Origin: Lasiodiplodia sp. COLG20
Lineage: Eukaryota; Ascomycota; Dothideomycetes; Botryosphaeriales; Botryosphaeriaceae
Assembly: GCA_009801085.1 (NCBI GenBank)
Contig: VNWV01000004.1
Location: 2,542,001-2,606,000 of the forward strand
DNA length: 64,000 nucleotides
Direction: 5' to 3'
The stretch's first letter is position 1. Each line of letters opens with the position of its first letter. A program made the position numbers and the translations under genes. Of the stretch, positions 45,525-58,301 are shown piece by piece. Below the pieces are notes generated by a model that was not told the origin of the DNA, did no database searches, and was given only the letters and a program-made list of their open reading frames with translations.

Positions 45525-45540
45525 ATTTGCCATGGCAAAT
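45525..45540. repeat. Perfect 16-base palindrome
   Basis: ATTTGCCATGGCAAAT is fully self-complementary. The half CATGGCAAAT also occurs alone near 45154. It could be a dimeric factor site. Confidence 0.5.
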
Positions 45541-46512
45541 AGCGGATCGCTCGATGCTCAGGCGACGATAAGGAAAGCGCTGGTGTCCCCCGAGCCAGGA
45601 GCAGCGCATAGAGAGATGGACACAGAGATCTCCTGACTCGGTAAGTACTATAACCAGGTAGCGCCCCTATTTGCCGTTCCAAGCTCTTGATCATTCTTGG
45701 CGTTCAACTTCGGTCGTCGTAGACCTTGTCTAGCCGCCGGACTTGAACATTGCTCATTACCGAAGCTCCCCATAGGGTATATGGGTGCCGCGATCCGGTC
45801 CGACAAGCCTCTATTTTTGCCTGATGGGGTGCGCTCGAACAGTCAGTGCCGGACATCCTCCGCCGAATTTATTGACTGCTTGTCGATGGCAATCACCGAC
45901 GGATCAGTGTAGATGTGCTTCGCCTCCGCATCGAGATGCCATGTGGACCGGTGGTGTTTGGTGGAAAGAAGAGAAGTCTGTCAGGGGCTCTGCGGCTGCT
46001 TGTGGATTAGCTCGCGCTTCGCCCCACGAACCGGTGGGGATTCGTTGCTTGGCGAACGCAGTGTGGCAGCCCGGCGAAAAGCGTAAAGAGCATTAGCAAT
46101 GACGGCCCGGAGGCAGACGGTATCGGATCTGTGTTTCTACAGTGGAGAGGCTCTACAAAGAAAGCATGTCGTGATAGTCAATGAGTCAGATTCTCGGTAA
46201 AAAGGTCGGAGATCCGATCAGATTTGGACGCGACGATTACTGCCCTACTTTTTCACTGCGAATGCGGGGTTTAGTTTTGCATCCCGGTCGTCCCACGGAT
46301 GCCGTCATTGCTGACTTTTTGAAGAGCCACGCGATTCTATAACCGCACACTGTGAGCCGCAGGCTTTGGTACCTCATTAGCTCTCACGCTCTACATCAAT
46401 TCCTTTCGAGGTGCATGCAGATCGCGTCAGCTTACCACTTCCATCTGTTTGTTTTGTCTCCGAACTCCTTTGCTTGCTATAATTTCTGAGCAGCGGTCCA
46501 TATCCTCGCGTT

Positions 46513-46519
46513 TATAAAA
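46513..46519 (+). promoter_or_regulatory. TATA box of amidase gene
   Basis: TATAAAA, 57 bases before the amidase ATG. It predicts a leader of only about 20-30 bases, which would include the tiny upstream frame at 46565. Confidence 0.6.
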
Positions 46520-46564
46520 TTTCCCCCACTACCGACTGAAAAGCGGAAACCACGAGAGTCTCCA

Positions 46565-46579
46565 ATGCTGTCAAAATGA
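46565..46579 (+). promoter_or_regulatory. Four-codon upstream ORF overlapping the amidase start
   Basis: ATG CTG TCA AAA TGA, whose stop overlaps the amidase ATG in the string ATGA. Ribosomes ending this frame could restart on the main ATG. Confidence 0.5.
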
Positions 46580-48309
46580 TCTCGAAATCGTTCAGCCATC
46601 TCTTAGCCATAGTCACCCTACTTTCCATCTCAGGTCATGTTTCAGCCCAGTCCCTCGGGTTCGACAGCCGTGAAGCGACTATAGCAAACGTCCACCATGC
46701 TCTATTCACCGGCCTATCATCCTGCCGCGACGTCGTTTCATCCTTCTTGACGCGAATCGAGACGTACAATTCCAAAATCAACGCCATCATCGCCTTGAAT
46801 CCGTCAGCTCTGGAGACCGCAGATGCACTGGACGAAGCTCTAGCCCAGGGCAACAGCACCGGCCCACTCTTCTGCATCCCCATCCTCCTCAAGGACAACT
46901 TCGATTTCGCCGGCCTACCAACGACGGGCGGAAACCTCGCGCTCGCGTCCCTCGAGCCCGCCGCGGACGCGCCCACGGTAGCCGCGCTGCAGCGCGCGGG
47001 CGCCATCGTCCTGGGCAAGGCCAACCTGCACGAGCTGGCGCTCGAGGGGCTGTCGGTCAGCTCGCTGGGCGGGCAGACGCTCAACCCGTACGACGCGACG
47101 CGCACGCCGGGCGGGTCGTCGGGCGGCAGCGGCGCGGCCGTGGCGGCGTCGTTCGCCGTGCTCGCGACCGGCACCGACACGGTCAACTCGCTGCGCAGCC
47201 CGGCCAGCGCCAACAACCTGTTCAGCATCCGCCCGACGCGCGGCCTGCTGAGCCGCGCCGGCGTCATGCCCATCTCGTACACGCAGGATGCCGTCGGCGT
47301 CATCGCGCGCAGCGTCGAGGACGTGGCGGCCGGGCTGACGGCCATGGCGGGCGTGGGCTACGACGTCGAGGGGGATAACGCGACGGCGCTGATTCCTGAG
47401 GCGAGCGTGGGCGTGGATTATTCTGCTGAGCTTGCTGCTGCGTCGACGAGTCTGGAGGGTGTGCGGGTTGGGTTGCTGGAGCCCTTCTTCAACCGGACGG
47501 CGAGCCCGGAGAACGACCCCGTCAACGAAGCCATGGACGCCGTGGTCGAGGAGCTGGAGGCCGCGGGCGCGACCATCGTCCGGATCAACGACACGGCTCT
47601 GTTCAACGTGACGGAAATCATGAAGCTCGACACCCAGCGCTACGAGTACCGCGAGTTCATGGAAGCCTACCTGCAAAACCCGAGCCACACCACTTCATCC
47701 TCCTCCAACAACGCCACCTTCCCCCACACCCTCGCCGGCGTATACGCGACGAATGACACCTCCAGCACCGGCACCGGCGGCACCGGCAACGGCTCATTCC
47801 TCGTCATCCCCGCGCAATACGAATACGTCACGACCGCACTCGCATCCAGCACGGGCAACGCGACCTACGCCACCGTCCAGTCCGGCGTGCGCAATCTTAC
47901 CCTCGCGCTCGCCGCGACCTTTTCCGCGCACCGCGTCTCCGCCCTGCTCTACCCGGAGCAGCGCAACCTCGTCGTCAAGCTCGGCTCCCCCTCGCAGGCC
48001 GGCCGCAACGGCATCCTCGCCGCCCTGACCGGCAGCCCCGTCGTCACCGTGCCCGTCGGCTTCAGCGAGGCCACGGACGACGCGCCGGTCGGCGTGCCCA
48101 TCGGCATGGAGGTGCTGGGCAGGCCGTGGGACGAGAAGGCGTTGTTGGCGCTGGGGAAGGGCGTTGCAACGGCGTTGGGGCCGAGGGCGCGCAGGAAGTC
48201 GCCCGAGTGGGCGAGGGAATTTGTCGAGGCGAAGGCGTATGAGAGTGTGCCGGTTGTGCGGCCCGATAGGGCGAATATTCCGGCGGCGTATCCGGTGGGG
48301 GTTTTGTGA
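46576..48309 (+). CDS. Secreted amidase-signature hydrolase
   Basis: An intronless frame of 577 residues. A signal peptide (about residues 1-24, ending HVSA) directs it out of the cell. The amidase-signature fold is clear, with the Ser-cisSer-Lys triad: Lys106 in IPILLKDNFDF, Ser181 in PGGSSGGSGAA and nucleophile Ser205 in GTDTVNSLRSPAS. The 24-residue gap between the two serines matches the family. The VNS wording replaces the bacterial GGS, a common fungal variant. Several Asn-X-Ser/Thr sites fit secretion. It should hydrolyse amide bonds, but the substrate cannot be read. GC content and C-ending codons are high. A TATA box lies 57 bases upstream and a tiny upstream frame overlaps the start. 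Confidence 0.93.
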   Translation: MISKSFSHLLAIVTLLSISGHVSAQSLGFDSREATIANVHHALFTGLSSCRDVVSSFLTRIETYNSKINAIIALNPSALETADALDEALAQGNSTGPLFCIPILLKDNFDFAGLPTTGGNLALASLEPAADAPTVAALQRAGAIVLGKANLHELALEGLSVSSLGGQTLNPYDATRTPGGSSGGSGAAVAASFAVLATGTDTVNSLRSPASANNLFSIRPTRGLLSRAGVMPISYTQDAVGVIARSVEDVAAGLTAMAGVGYDVEGDNATALIPEASVGVDYSAELAAASTSLEGVRVGLLEPFFNRTASPENDPVNEAMDAVVEELEAAGATIVRINDTALFNVTEIMKLDTQRYEYREFMEAYLQNPSHTTSSSSNNATFPHTLAGVYATNDTSSTGTGGTGNGSFLVIPAQYEYVTTALASSTGNATYATVQSGVRNLTLALAATFSAHRVSALLYPEQRNLVVKLGSPSQAGRNGILAALTGSPVVTVPVGFSEATDDAPVGVPIGMEVLGRPWDEKALLALGKGVATALGPRARRKSPEWAREFVEAKAYESVPVVRPDRANIPAAYPVGVL

Positions 48310-51300
48310 TGGCGGGTAGGAGGAGGAATTGTGGGTGAAAAGGTGGGATAGGGGAGGAGGTGGTGCGCGGCTTGCCGGAGATCGGTGAGAGTAAGGCGGT
48401 GTGGATGTGGCACGGATTAATGATGAGATGATAATGGAATCGTGTTTGCTTTGCATCTTTGATGCTGTGCTGGTGTTATTTGTTGGCTATAAGATCCCTC
48501 GTCTGTTGTTTTGCAGTATCAATGTGCATATACGACTTGAAGGCGTTAATGAGGTATTACAATCGGAAGGACTAACCTTTAGTGTCCGTACTAATCGAAA
48601 TGTATTAGGAAAGAAGCGGGGGGAGGAATACTCGGAGATCAAGTTCCGCGTTCCTGACACACTGACCTTTGTCTGCTAAAGCATCGCCTCCGGACATGCT
48701 TACTCTATTCCGTAGAATTACTTGACCAGTTAGTAGCCACGTTGTAAATACCAAGACCTGTACGTGAGTCCTGCTGCTTGTTGGAATATCGGCCATCGGA
48801 GATTGTTTTAGAGTAGCATGGCTTACCTAGTGTGCTGATTATAGCTATGAATAAGTCAGTCGCAAACTATGGAACAGGCAACGTCTGAGAAAGGTGGAGA
48901 GAGCGCGTAGTAAAAGCACGCATCGAATCCGGCTTGCCATAGTAGCAAGACGAATACGAATCCTCTGACGTGTGCGCAGCTTGTACATCATGTGCGGGAT
49001 TCCTGGATAGGAGAGAGACCGGAATTGTAGTAGACCTAAGGGCTTAAAACAAGGTCTGTCGCAGCAAATGCAGGCACAGTGACCGGCATGATGAGACAAA
49101 CGTGGACACTCTTCTGATGATGTAGCGGTGACGGTTGATCCTGAAAGGCAGCTATAAAGATGGAGCCAAAAGTGACGAGCTTAGAAATGGCGCGACCTCA
49201 ATAAAGAAAGGGGTGACTAGAGTGTTGTAAGCCAGAAAGGTCGTTAGATTTGATTTCGGATTTTGTCAACAGCAGAACGCCCTGATTGAGTGAGGAGAAT
49301 AAGGAAGAGCAAAATCCACGATAAGAAAAAGTTGAATTGCATTTGAACCCATTTAGCTGAGACGACGGCAAGGGCCTGAAGCTGTTCGGACTACACGTCC
49401 GTTTAAGGCCAAATACTAAAGCAATGACATTGATAGTGTACCCATGAAAGATGTACACAAGAGAAAATCAAATAAAAGAGTGCTTAGAAGTGTGGAAGGG
49501 ATATTGAGCAATGACCAAAGACGATATGAAAGAGTGTTGACACTACACTTCTCGATAAGTCATTGAAATGATAGACTGCTTCGGTAGGAAACTGAAGCTA
49601 TCGTTAGGATGTGAATGTATAATTGTTAACTCCACATTTACGTCCGGACAATAGCTTTAAATGCCCACACTTTTAAATGTCCACATAAATCAAATGGATC
49701 CTCACAAATACTGTAAAAAAGGTTTGTCATGGGGGGCCGTAGTTACTCACTGTTTTAAGGTACTTCTATTTTTAGCGCTAGGGCTGCGATACCACGTAAC
49801 TTTTGGCTGCCTGCGGAGATTGACTGTGAAATGGTTGCGAAATATGCTTATGAAGAGTGAGGATTTAGGTGACTCTCTTTGTTGTTAACAAGGTTCATCC
49901 GTCACCGTAATCGGGCCTGAAGTTTGAGTTCGTCGGTTGCCGAAACTGATGCAACACAACAGTAGCTTGAACAATGCACTCAAAATACAGGTACTCACCG
50001 GTCCGCATCTAAAAAGGGCCGTCTTTCCCGAATTATTCGTGCAAACATACTTTACTAATTCTTTCTGGGGATAGCGGAGAGGTTCCGCACCATGTCCGAC
50101 AAACCTAGTTGATTCAGTTACAAGTGGGCGGTAGTTTTCGGCACCTGAGACTGTTGCACAGTCGCAGGCTGATGCTATTGAAAGGACCTCCACAGGACCT
50201 ATCCGGCAATGATTCGCTGAGGCTAGGGATTTCTCCACAAGCGCAAAAGCACTCGGGTGTACCCGAGGAGGGGGGCGGATCTACCAGAAGCGCACAGAGT
50301 GGCCTCCGCGACATGCTGATCTGAAATCCCTGGACGATCGCATGGTGCACGATCAACCGCCAAGGAGGCAGGGCAAGTGTCGGCGACGGCTAGTTTGGTA
50401 TCCGTGTGTTGTGCAACCTCGTGGGCGGGTCATGGCGCTGCGGCTCAGCATGTCCGGAGGCACGCGCTGAAAAGCTGTGTCCTAGACATTGCGGCGGTGA
50501 TTTGGCTACAGACCAACGAGAACCAACGCACTCATCCATGGATTACTCAATATTAACCCCTGAGAGGGTCTCAATTCAGATATTCCCAAAGGGGTAGCAA
50601 ACCAAAGAAGCATTGCGCCAAGGCCAGCAAATCGGACTTCAAAACGATTTGCGTATCGTCGCCGGGGCTGCCAGGGTTTCCAGTAGACCCAACAGGCTGG
50701 GGCGCCATGTTCATCATCGCTCCAACCTACCAACTCCAGAGTTCAGTTTGCGGGTGTTGCAGAAGTGTGCGTGCGAAAGCCTATCGATTGACGCCATTTG
50801 CGTGCTATTGTCGGAACTTGCACGCGCTTGAGCAGACGCGGACAGATGTCTCAGACGCTCTGAATCCCTTTTATTTCTAAAAATGACAGGGCGATGTGCG
50901 CCTGGCGGCCGGACTGACGATGCTCGGAAATTTAGCGGCTCGATGCTGTGCTGCGGCTACAGCCTTGCGCGGCCCAGGCTGAAGTGGAGCCTGCTGTTCT
51001 GCGGGCGGGTACGGGCCGGCATGGCAAACTCGGAAGCGCGGGCAGCGGCAAACGGATTCGCGTGGAAGATGCTTGGCTGCAGGAGGGCGGTGTTGAGTTG
51101 GCGCTGGGTGTGTGTGTGGCGTGTGGTGTGGCCAGGCTGGAGGGGTTCCGCGGCTTCCAGCGGATGCGATTGGGCGCGGCCCGGCAAAACCCCTGGCACA
51201 GCCCCTCTTGGCCTCTGGTCCAGCCACTACGCCGCGGCCCAGAGCGCTGAAACTGCCCTGACCCCATGGAAAGCTTGGACTGAGCGCCGGCTGACGCTGC

Positions 51301-51599
51301 ACGCAAAACAAGCGCCTGCTGCCAAATCGTCCCGGCACAATGCCCTGATTTCTAACCAGCCTACGGCCGGAGGTCATGTAGTAGTCCCCGCTCCTCGCGA
51401 GTCACCTCTCTCGGAAACTCCTCTTCCGCGCCTCTTGCCCATCTCTACTGCTTTTTGCCCGAGCTAGTCCACCCGATAAGCTTCTAAGCCTCGCCCGACA
51501 CGAGTTGCAACCCAGCGGGACCCTGCTTCTACACAGCTAAATAAATCCAAACGCCGGTCGTTGACGCGCCCACCAAACACCAAATTTCCACCACCAGCC
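48310..51599. other. Long intergenic region with hairpin copy
   Basis: 3.3 kb between the amidase 3' end and the peroxiredoxin-like gene. The middle (48400-50200) is AT-rich and contains hairpin copy 2 and scattered A- and T-rich stretches; the last kilobase is GC-rich. No frame has recognisable content, including 49885-50238 and 50877-51377. Confidence 0.55.
49594..49658 (+). repeat. 65-base hairpin family, copy 2
   Basis: It begins GAAGCTATCGTTAGGATG and ends CGTCCGGACAATAGCTTT. The arms pair at 19 of 25 positions around a 15-base loop. The left arm has lost the central palindrome (TTAGGA for TCCGGA) and the right arm keeps it. The inner arm sequence GTGAATGT and the string ACATTTACGTCCGGAC are shared exactly with copy 4. 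The right end runs into a short tandem TTTAAATGyCCACA repeat. Confidence 0.8.
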
Positions 51600-52697
51600 A
51601 TGGCCGCCACAACAGAACCACACCAGCCACCCGCCTCTACGGACACCAAGCCCGACACCCAAGCACAAGCCTCCGCAGCCGCCCCCGCACCGGAAACCAT
51701 AGACGAGAAAGATGCGTCGTTAGCAAAGGAAACGGGAGCTACGGCAGCAGCATGCGACTACGACCCCTCGGCCGACTTCAAGGGAGATGTGCAGGTCTCA
51801 CAAGAACTTCCTACAGAGGCCGACATCAGAAGATGCGAGGACATGCTCGTCCTGGGCGCCGACGGCGAGTCGCGGCCCTTCAAGAGCCTGTACTCGGGCG
51901 AGGGCGTTGCCACCAGACAGCTGATCATCTTTGTGCGACACTTCTTCTGCGGAGTACGGCCCAACCTCTCCCCTTGCGCTTTACTCACTTTGCTGACGAT
52001 TTGCCTGCAGAACTGCCAGGAGTACCTGCGCACGCTCTCGGCCAGCATCACCCCTGATGCGCTCCTCGCTCTGGACACGCCGACCTTCATCACCGTCGTC
52101 GGCTGCGGTCGCCCGGAGCTGATCCCAATGTACGCGCAGACGACCAATTGCCCGTTTCCCATCTTCGCCGACCCGACGACCAAGATCTACGACCACCTGG
52201 GCATGATGCGCACGCTGTCGCTCGGCCCCAAGCGCCCAGACTATATGAAGGCCAGCATGGTGTCGACGACGATGCAGAGCATGTACCAGTGCATCAAGAG
52301 CGGCAAGGGCATCGTGCAGGGCGGCGACATCAGGCAGGTCGGCGGCGAGATGCTGTTCGAGGACGGCAGGGTGACGTGGGTGCACCGCATGAAGAATACG
52401 CGCGATCACGCCGAGATCGAGGACCTGAGGAGCATCCTCGGGCTGACTGGAAAGGACGAGGGGAGGAGAGAGCGCCGCGATGGTTTCAAAGCCATCGCGA
52501 GGAGCATGAGCTGGAGCCGCAGGCAGGAGCGCAGCAAAGAGCGCGGCAAGGACCGGAGCAGGTCGCGCGAACCCAAGGTGGTGGAGATGGATGAGGGAGC
52601 GAGCGAGGTGAAGGAGCACAGGAAGAGCAAGAGGAGGTCGTTTTTCCAAAGAGCAGACACCAACAACCACCTGAAGGCCGAGGTTGAGAAGATCTAG
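51600..52697 (+). CDS. AhpC/TSA-type peroxiredoxin-like protein
   Basis: Two exons (51600-51953, 52011-52697) give 346 residues. The N-terminal 70 residues are Ala/Pro/Thr-rich. The thioredoxin-fold AhpC-TSA_2 domain then has QLIIFVRHFFCG followed, across the intron, by NCQEYL, giving a CGNC redox pair. Further family blocks are VVGCGRPELIPMY, PIFADPTTKIYDHLGM and GGDIRQVGGEMLFEDG. Proteins of the PRXL2/AAED1 group are redox-active, but the substrate is not known here. Unusually, the C-terminal 70 residues are a basic Arg/Ser/Glu tail (SRRQERSKERGKDRSRSREP) followed by KSKRRSFFQR, which could be a nuclear or RNA-binding signal. Confidence 0.88.
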   Translation: MAATTEPHQPPASTDTKPDTQAQASAAAPAPETIDEKDASLAKETGATAAACDYDPSADFKGDVQVSQELPTEADIRRCEDMLVLGADGESRPFKSLYSGEGVATRQLIIFVRHFFCGVRPNLSPCALLTLLTICLQNCQEYLRTLSASITPDALLALDTPTFITVVGCGRPELIPMYAQTTNCPFPIFADPTTKIYDHLGMMRTLSLGPKRPDYMKASMVSTTMQSMYQCIKSGKGIVQGGDIRQVGGEMLFEDGRVTWVHRMKNTRDHAEIEDLRSILGLTGKDEGRRERRDGFKAIARSMSWSRRQERSKERGKDRSRSREPKVVEMDEGASEVKEHRKSKRRSFFQRADTNNHLKAEVEKI

Positions 52698-53518
52698 GAA
52701 ATTGTCGGGAGGTGGGGCGTCAGCGATATAGCATTGCAGCGGCGTTTGCGGGGCAAAGGGAACAAAGTCCGTCCAGGTATTTAGCGATTATTTCTCGGAA
52801 TCGAAGACTTGCTAGTTTCAGTGAAATGCTGGCATATAGACGCGGGGTAGAGACGTGAAAGCCTTCCTTCAAACCTTAATCGGAGATGGTTGCACTGCCA
52901 TGACTCGGGGGCGCGCGTTACCACGAGGCGCGCGCCAGGCAAGCAGAGCCTCAGCTAAAGCAGATGGCGCAGCCGGCGGGCAGATAGCAGCCTCAAAAGC
53001 CCAGTTGCAGTAATTGAGTCCACCAAGGCAGGCCGACCCACTGGCAGTCGCGAGACCCAAAGCGGAAAAAAGTCCCGATGGGCAGGCGGCGGATGGACTA
53101 ACCTGCTACAGGCGCACAGGACCCCGCCTACCTACCCCGCCGCCGCGCGCAGGCTCGTCATCGCTGGCAAATTCGTCAGAAAGCGCGCCCAGAACCACGC
53201 CCCGCCGCGCAAGGATCCGCCCAGGCTGATGAGGGGAAGCTTTGGAAGTTATCGGAGTCGGTTGGGACAAGACGCCCGCCGGCCAATGGATGCGCGCCCA
53301 TACGGTGCTGCTGTCGGCACCACGCGCCCTCTCCCAGTCCCCCACATGGCTCTTGCTTTCGGACGAGGGCACATAAAATAGATCCGCGACCTCCCGCCGT
53401 CTTGGATTCATCTCTTCCCTCCTCCCTTCCCTCCCAACTTCTTCCATCGTCCCAAAGATACCCCGCAGTTCGCGACCCCCGACACCAACAGCCGATACCA
53501 ACACCACCGCCAGCCACC
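52698..53518. other. Intergenic: peroxiredoxin-like 3' end to formaldehyde dehydrogenase promoter
   Basis: 821 bases. The right half is the promoter of the next gene, with a TATA-like ATAAAATA at about 53373 and a pyrimidine-rich leader at 53400-53460. No repeats are seen. Confidence 0.6.
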
Positions 53519-55072
<1,554 letters not shown>

Positions 55073-55837
55073 ACAAAACAAAAAAGCTAAAGCGTTTCTT
55101 GTCGGGCGGGTTACCCAAAGTGCGGTTAGAAGGAGTTCGTTCGAGCTGTGATGTGCTCATGATCTAGGGTTACGTATTGGTCAGGTCTTTGGCGATAATG
55201 GTCTGGCGGCGAGGTGTTCCAAAAATGGTTTGTGGGTGTGTTGCCAGCAGTCCGTAAATATGACAATGAACCGAAAGGAATTTCATACCCATCGCTGTGA
55301 CTGGGAATTGTGACTTCCTTGGGGAGTTGAAGCGTTCGTCCGGATGAAGATGTTATTCTTTTGGCTTGACATCTTCATCCGGACGAACGCTTCAGCTCCC
55401 CATGGAGTGAAGCTTTAACGATGAAGGAGGCGTCGAACAATTTCATGTGGCCTCTGGCATCACGACATCGTTATATGTCGATGTCGCCTACCGGCTTCTT
55501 CAATCTGGTCAGTCAGCCTGAGTAGGACCATGTGGAAAGACTAACAAATGTGTGCAGATACAAACATAGTCCCTTATTTGGCAAGCTCCAGTTGTCGGTT
55601 CTTTGGCGTCTGATCCCGCGCTTGGTAGAAGGGAAACGAGAGGAAAAAAGATCTCGCTTTTGCCCAATCCAAATTGGGCAAGCACGCAAACGCATCGCAT
55701 AAAGCAGCCATGGTCATTCAGTTTCGAACCTCTTCTCTTCATCACCATCACCGCCCGCCTCAAAACGAGACTTTTTACGCACACATTAAGATCTTCAAGA
55801 CACCGCACCAGCACCAGCACCAGCAACAACACGAACC
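55073..55837. other. Intergenic with hairpin copy 3
   Basis: 765 bases: the formaldehyde dehydrogenase 3' region, the hairpin at 55329-55393, then the promoter and leader of the SET-domain gene. No other structure is seen. Confidence 0.6.
55329..55393 (+). repeat. 65-base hairpin family, copy 3 (perfect arms)
   Basis: It begins GAAGCGTTCGTCCGGATG and ends CATCCGGACGAACGCTTC. All 25 arm positions pair around the 15-base loop. Pairing continues outward through GGGGAG and CTCCCC to about 55317-55405 with two mismatches, giving an 89-base palindrome. Its arms differ from copy 1 at six positions, each matched on the other arm. Confidence 0.9.
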
Positions 55838-56885
55838 ATGGCGGCCCCGCCCAACCCCACCACCATCATCCACCCCTCCGTCCAAGTCGTCCCTCTTCCC
55901 GGCCGCGGTATGGGCTCTATCGCCACCGCCCGCATCCCGCGAGGCACCCGCCTCGTCTCCGACGCCCCCGTCTTCGCCGCCACCAACACCCAGTGGCAGA
56001 ACGAGGAGCTGCTCGCCCAGCAGCTCATCCCCCTCTACGCCGGCCTGCCTGCCGATCAGCGCAGCCGCATTGACAACCTCGCGGCGAATCCGGACTCCGT
56101 GGCCAGGTGGGCCAAGTTCTTCAGGACCGAGGACGCCGTTGCGGAGGCGGAGGCGTCGTGGGCTACCGATACCGCTCCTGCCACCGCCTCCTCATCCTCC
56201 TCCTTAAGCGTCGCCCAAAGGGCCCATATCATGGCCTCCTGGAACACCAACTGCTTCGGGCTCTACCATAAGGAGAGTGCCGCCAAATGGGCAGCTGTCA
56301 TCGCGCCCACGGCTGCCCGCTTCAACCATGCGTGCGTTCCGAACGCCACGTTCGCGTGGAATGATGCCGTGGGTGCGATCACGGTGCAGACCATCGAGGA
56401 GGTGGATGAGGGGGAGGAGCTGACGATTGCATACGTGGATTCGACAAAGAGGGGCAAGAAGAGAAGGGAGGCGTTGAGCCGGCAGTACGGCTTCGTCTGT
56501 GGCTGCTCAGCGTGCGCGGACGGAAATGAGGAAGGCCTAAATGAGATGAGAAAGAAGATCGAGGAGTTAAGAGAGGTACTAGTCAGGCAGGCGAAGAGAG
56601 GAGATAACGAAAGGGATGAGGAAACAGCTAGGATGGTGGTTGAGGAGGGTGTGGCGCTGCACGAGAAGACCGGACTGGTGGGCGTACATCTGGCAGACTT
56701 GTGAGTATTCCCCTCCTTCTTACTGTCTCGAAACAACCCTTAAGCTAAATCTCAGCTACAAAGCCGCCTTTGCCACCACCGGAGACCGCCTGTATCTGGA
56801 AGAGGAGCTGCGTGTCCGCACGTACTGCCTTGGAGATGACCATCCGCTTGTCAAAGCGCTCATGCAAAAGTTGACGGGCATTTGA
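55838..56885 (+). CDS. SET-domain protein, probable lysine methyltransferase
   Basis: Two exons (55838-56700, 56756-56885) give 330 residues. The SET domain starts near residue 20 (VVPLPGRGMGSIATARIPRG, the GxG turn) and is interrupted by an insert that includes an Ala/Thr/Ser-rich stretch. The knot motifs are present: RFNHACVPNATFAW (usually NHSC) and EELTIAYVDSTKRGKKRR. A post-SET-like cysteine cluster FVCGCSAC follows, and then a charged helix. The C-terminal part, YKAAFATTGDRLYLEEELRV with CLGDDHPLVKAL, completes it across the 55-base intron. This is the SMYD-like layout common in fungi. The substrate, histone or other protein, is unknown. Confidence 0.9.
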
Positions 56886-58301
56886 GCCTCTCGAATCCAT
56901 GCGCGACTATTCGTCTTCCATCGGCAAGCTTTTCTTCGAATGGCCATCCGGCTCTTTTCCAACGAATGAATCCTTCTCACGCCATTACCTTCTCCAACCC
57001 CTCATCCACATTACCAAAATTTTCCACACCTCGCAGAACGAGGAGCTCTTTCATCGCCAAACTTTCAACACCCCAATTGCGGATCCATAGGCTTGCTCTT
57101 GGCCATCTACAGAGCCCATTTCGAGGACACCTCTTTTCATTCACAACTCTTCAAACCCCAAGAAGGGGCAGATCACTGCCACCTTCACAACGAATGATCA
57201 CCGCGCCGACACCCACAATCCTAAGCCCAGCTTTTTCGATGTACCAGACACCATCGACTTGCGGCCGTCGACTCGGTTCTACCAATCCTCCCATGGCGTC
57301 ACTGGTACCTCGCCTAACTCGTCCTGCTTTTTCTCAGCCTCTATATGGCTTCAAAATCCCACTTTCGACTCTACCGCATCAATGGCAGAGACCCTGACGG
57401 ATCCTCTCAGCTTGTTCGCATTTTATAGTGGGGAGCGGTCGTCACCTGTTCCTTGGATCGAGGCTTAGGCCGACGATAGAGCAGGAGTTAATGCGGGAGA
57501 GTTTGGTGGCGTACTCGGTATGGATATTGGGAAGAGTCGGCAATGAGGGAACGGCTACTGCAGGCTGGGGTGGAGGGATTGGCGATGATGCACTTTGGGT
57601 CAGAGGTAGGAATGTGGCTGTTACGTAGCCAGAGCCAAGGGTTCGCTGCCTTTTGACCACGTCTAAAAATTGGACCAACCTTTTTCTCTTTCTCTCATGA
57701 TCAGTCCCTCTCACTATTGGGCAAATAGTAAATGGTTTTCGTGTTGATCTTTCCCAGGAGCGCCTTTGAGCCTACGACGACCAGCTGGAAGCTCTACCGT
57801 CCCGAGCTGGCCTTCGTGTATTTCGTCAGGATCGTAAGGCCCACAGCACCACGACGACCAGCTTACCACTGGCTGGGCTGTCGCACCTAGCGGCAATCAC
57901 CACAGGTAGTCAAAAGACATTGTTGTGCAAGCCTTTCTGCAGGCCCCTGGGCAAGCAAACGCCAATAAAGCGCACCTTCCGGATCCAGAAGGCCAGACGC
58001 AAGCACGAAAGCGTTATGACTGACCGGTGAGCCATGTTCTATCACGAGGACAGAGCGTACGAGTTGCTGGTACGTCAATTCACTCTGCATACATGTGAAG
58101 GCTGGAATTATACATGAATCGGCGATCGCCGGGGGTCTTCAAGCAAGTGATTGGCGATGCTAAGTCTAATTTGTGCTACCACATGCGATAATGAAGTCGT
58201 ACGAAGCCTGAACGGATGCGTGCAGGAGCCGATGATAGACTTAGCAAGGCGGGCTGATACTGCTTGTGATGACGTACCGGTCAATGGAAAAATTGGAGAA
58301 T

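Larger units (their letters stand above)
42752..46575. other. Long divergent intergenic region, no gene supported
   Basis: 3.8 kb between the SUN gene (-) and the amidase gene (+). It is GC-moderate with several overlapping Arg/Ala/Pro-rich frames on both strands (for example 43348-43713 and 44409-44927) that share no conserved features. It contains a perfect 16-base palindrome at 45525, TATA boxes for both flanking genes and nothing else I can name. Confidence 0.55.

Noticed and set aside
46915..47688. 257-codon minus-strand frame opposite the amidase
   Set aside because: Arg/His-rich antisense shadow of a GC-rich gene with an intact catalytic triad on the plus strand.
49486..49552. AGAAGTGT / ACACTTCT inverted repeat
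   Set aside because: Only 8 bases separated by about 50; expected by chance in AT-rich DNA.
51981..52670. 229-codon minus-strand frame opposite the peroxiredoxin-like gene
   Set aside because: Ala/Leu/His-rich antisense shadow; it crosses the clear intron and domain of the sense gene.
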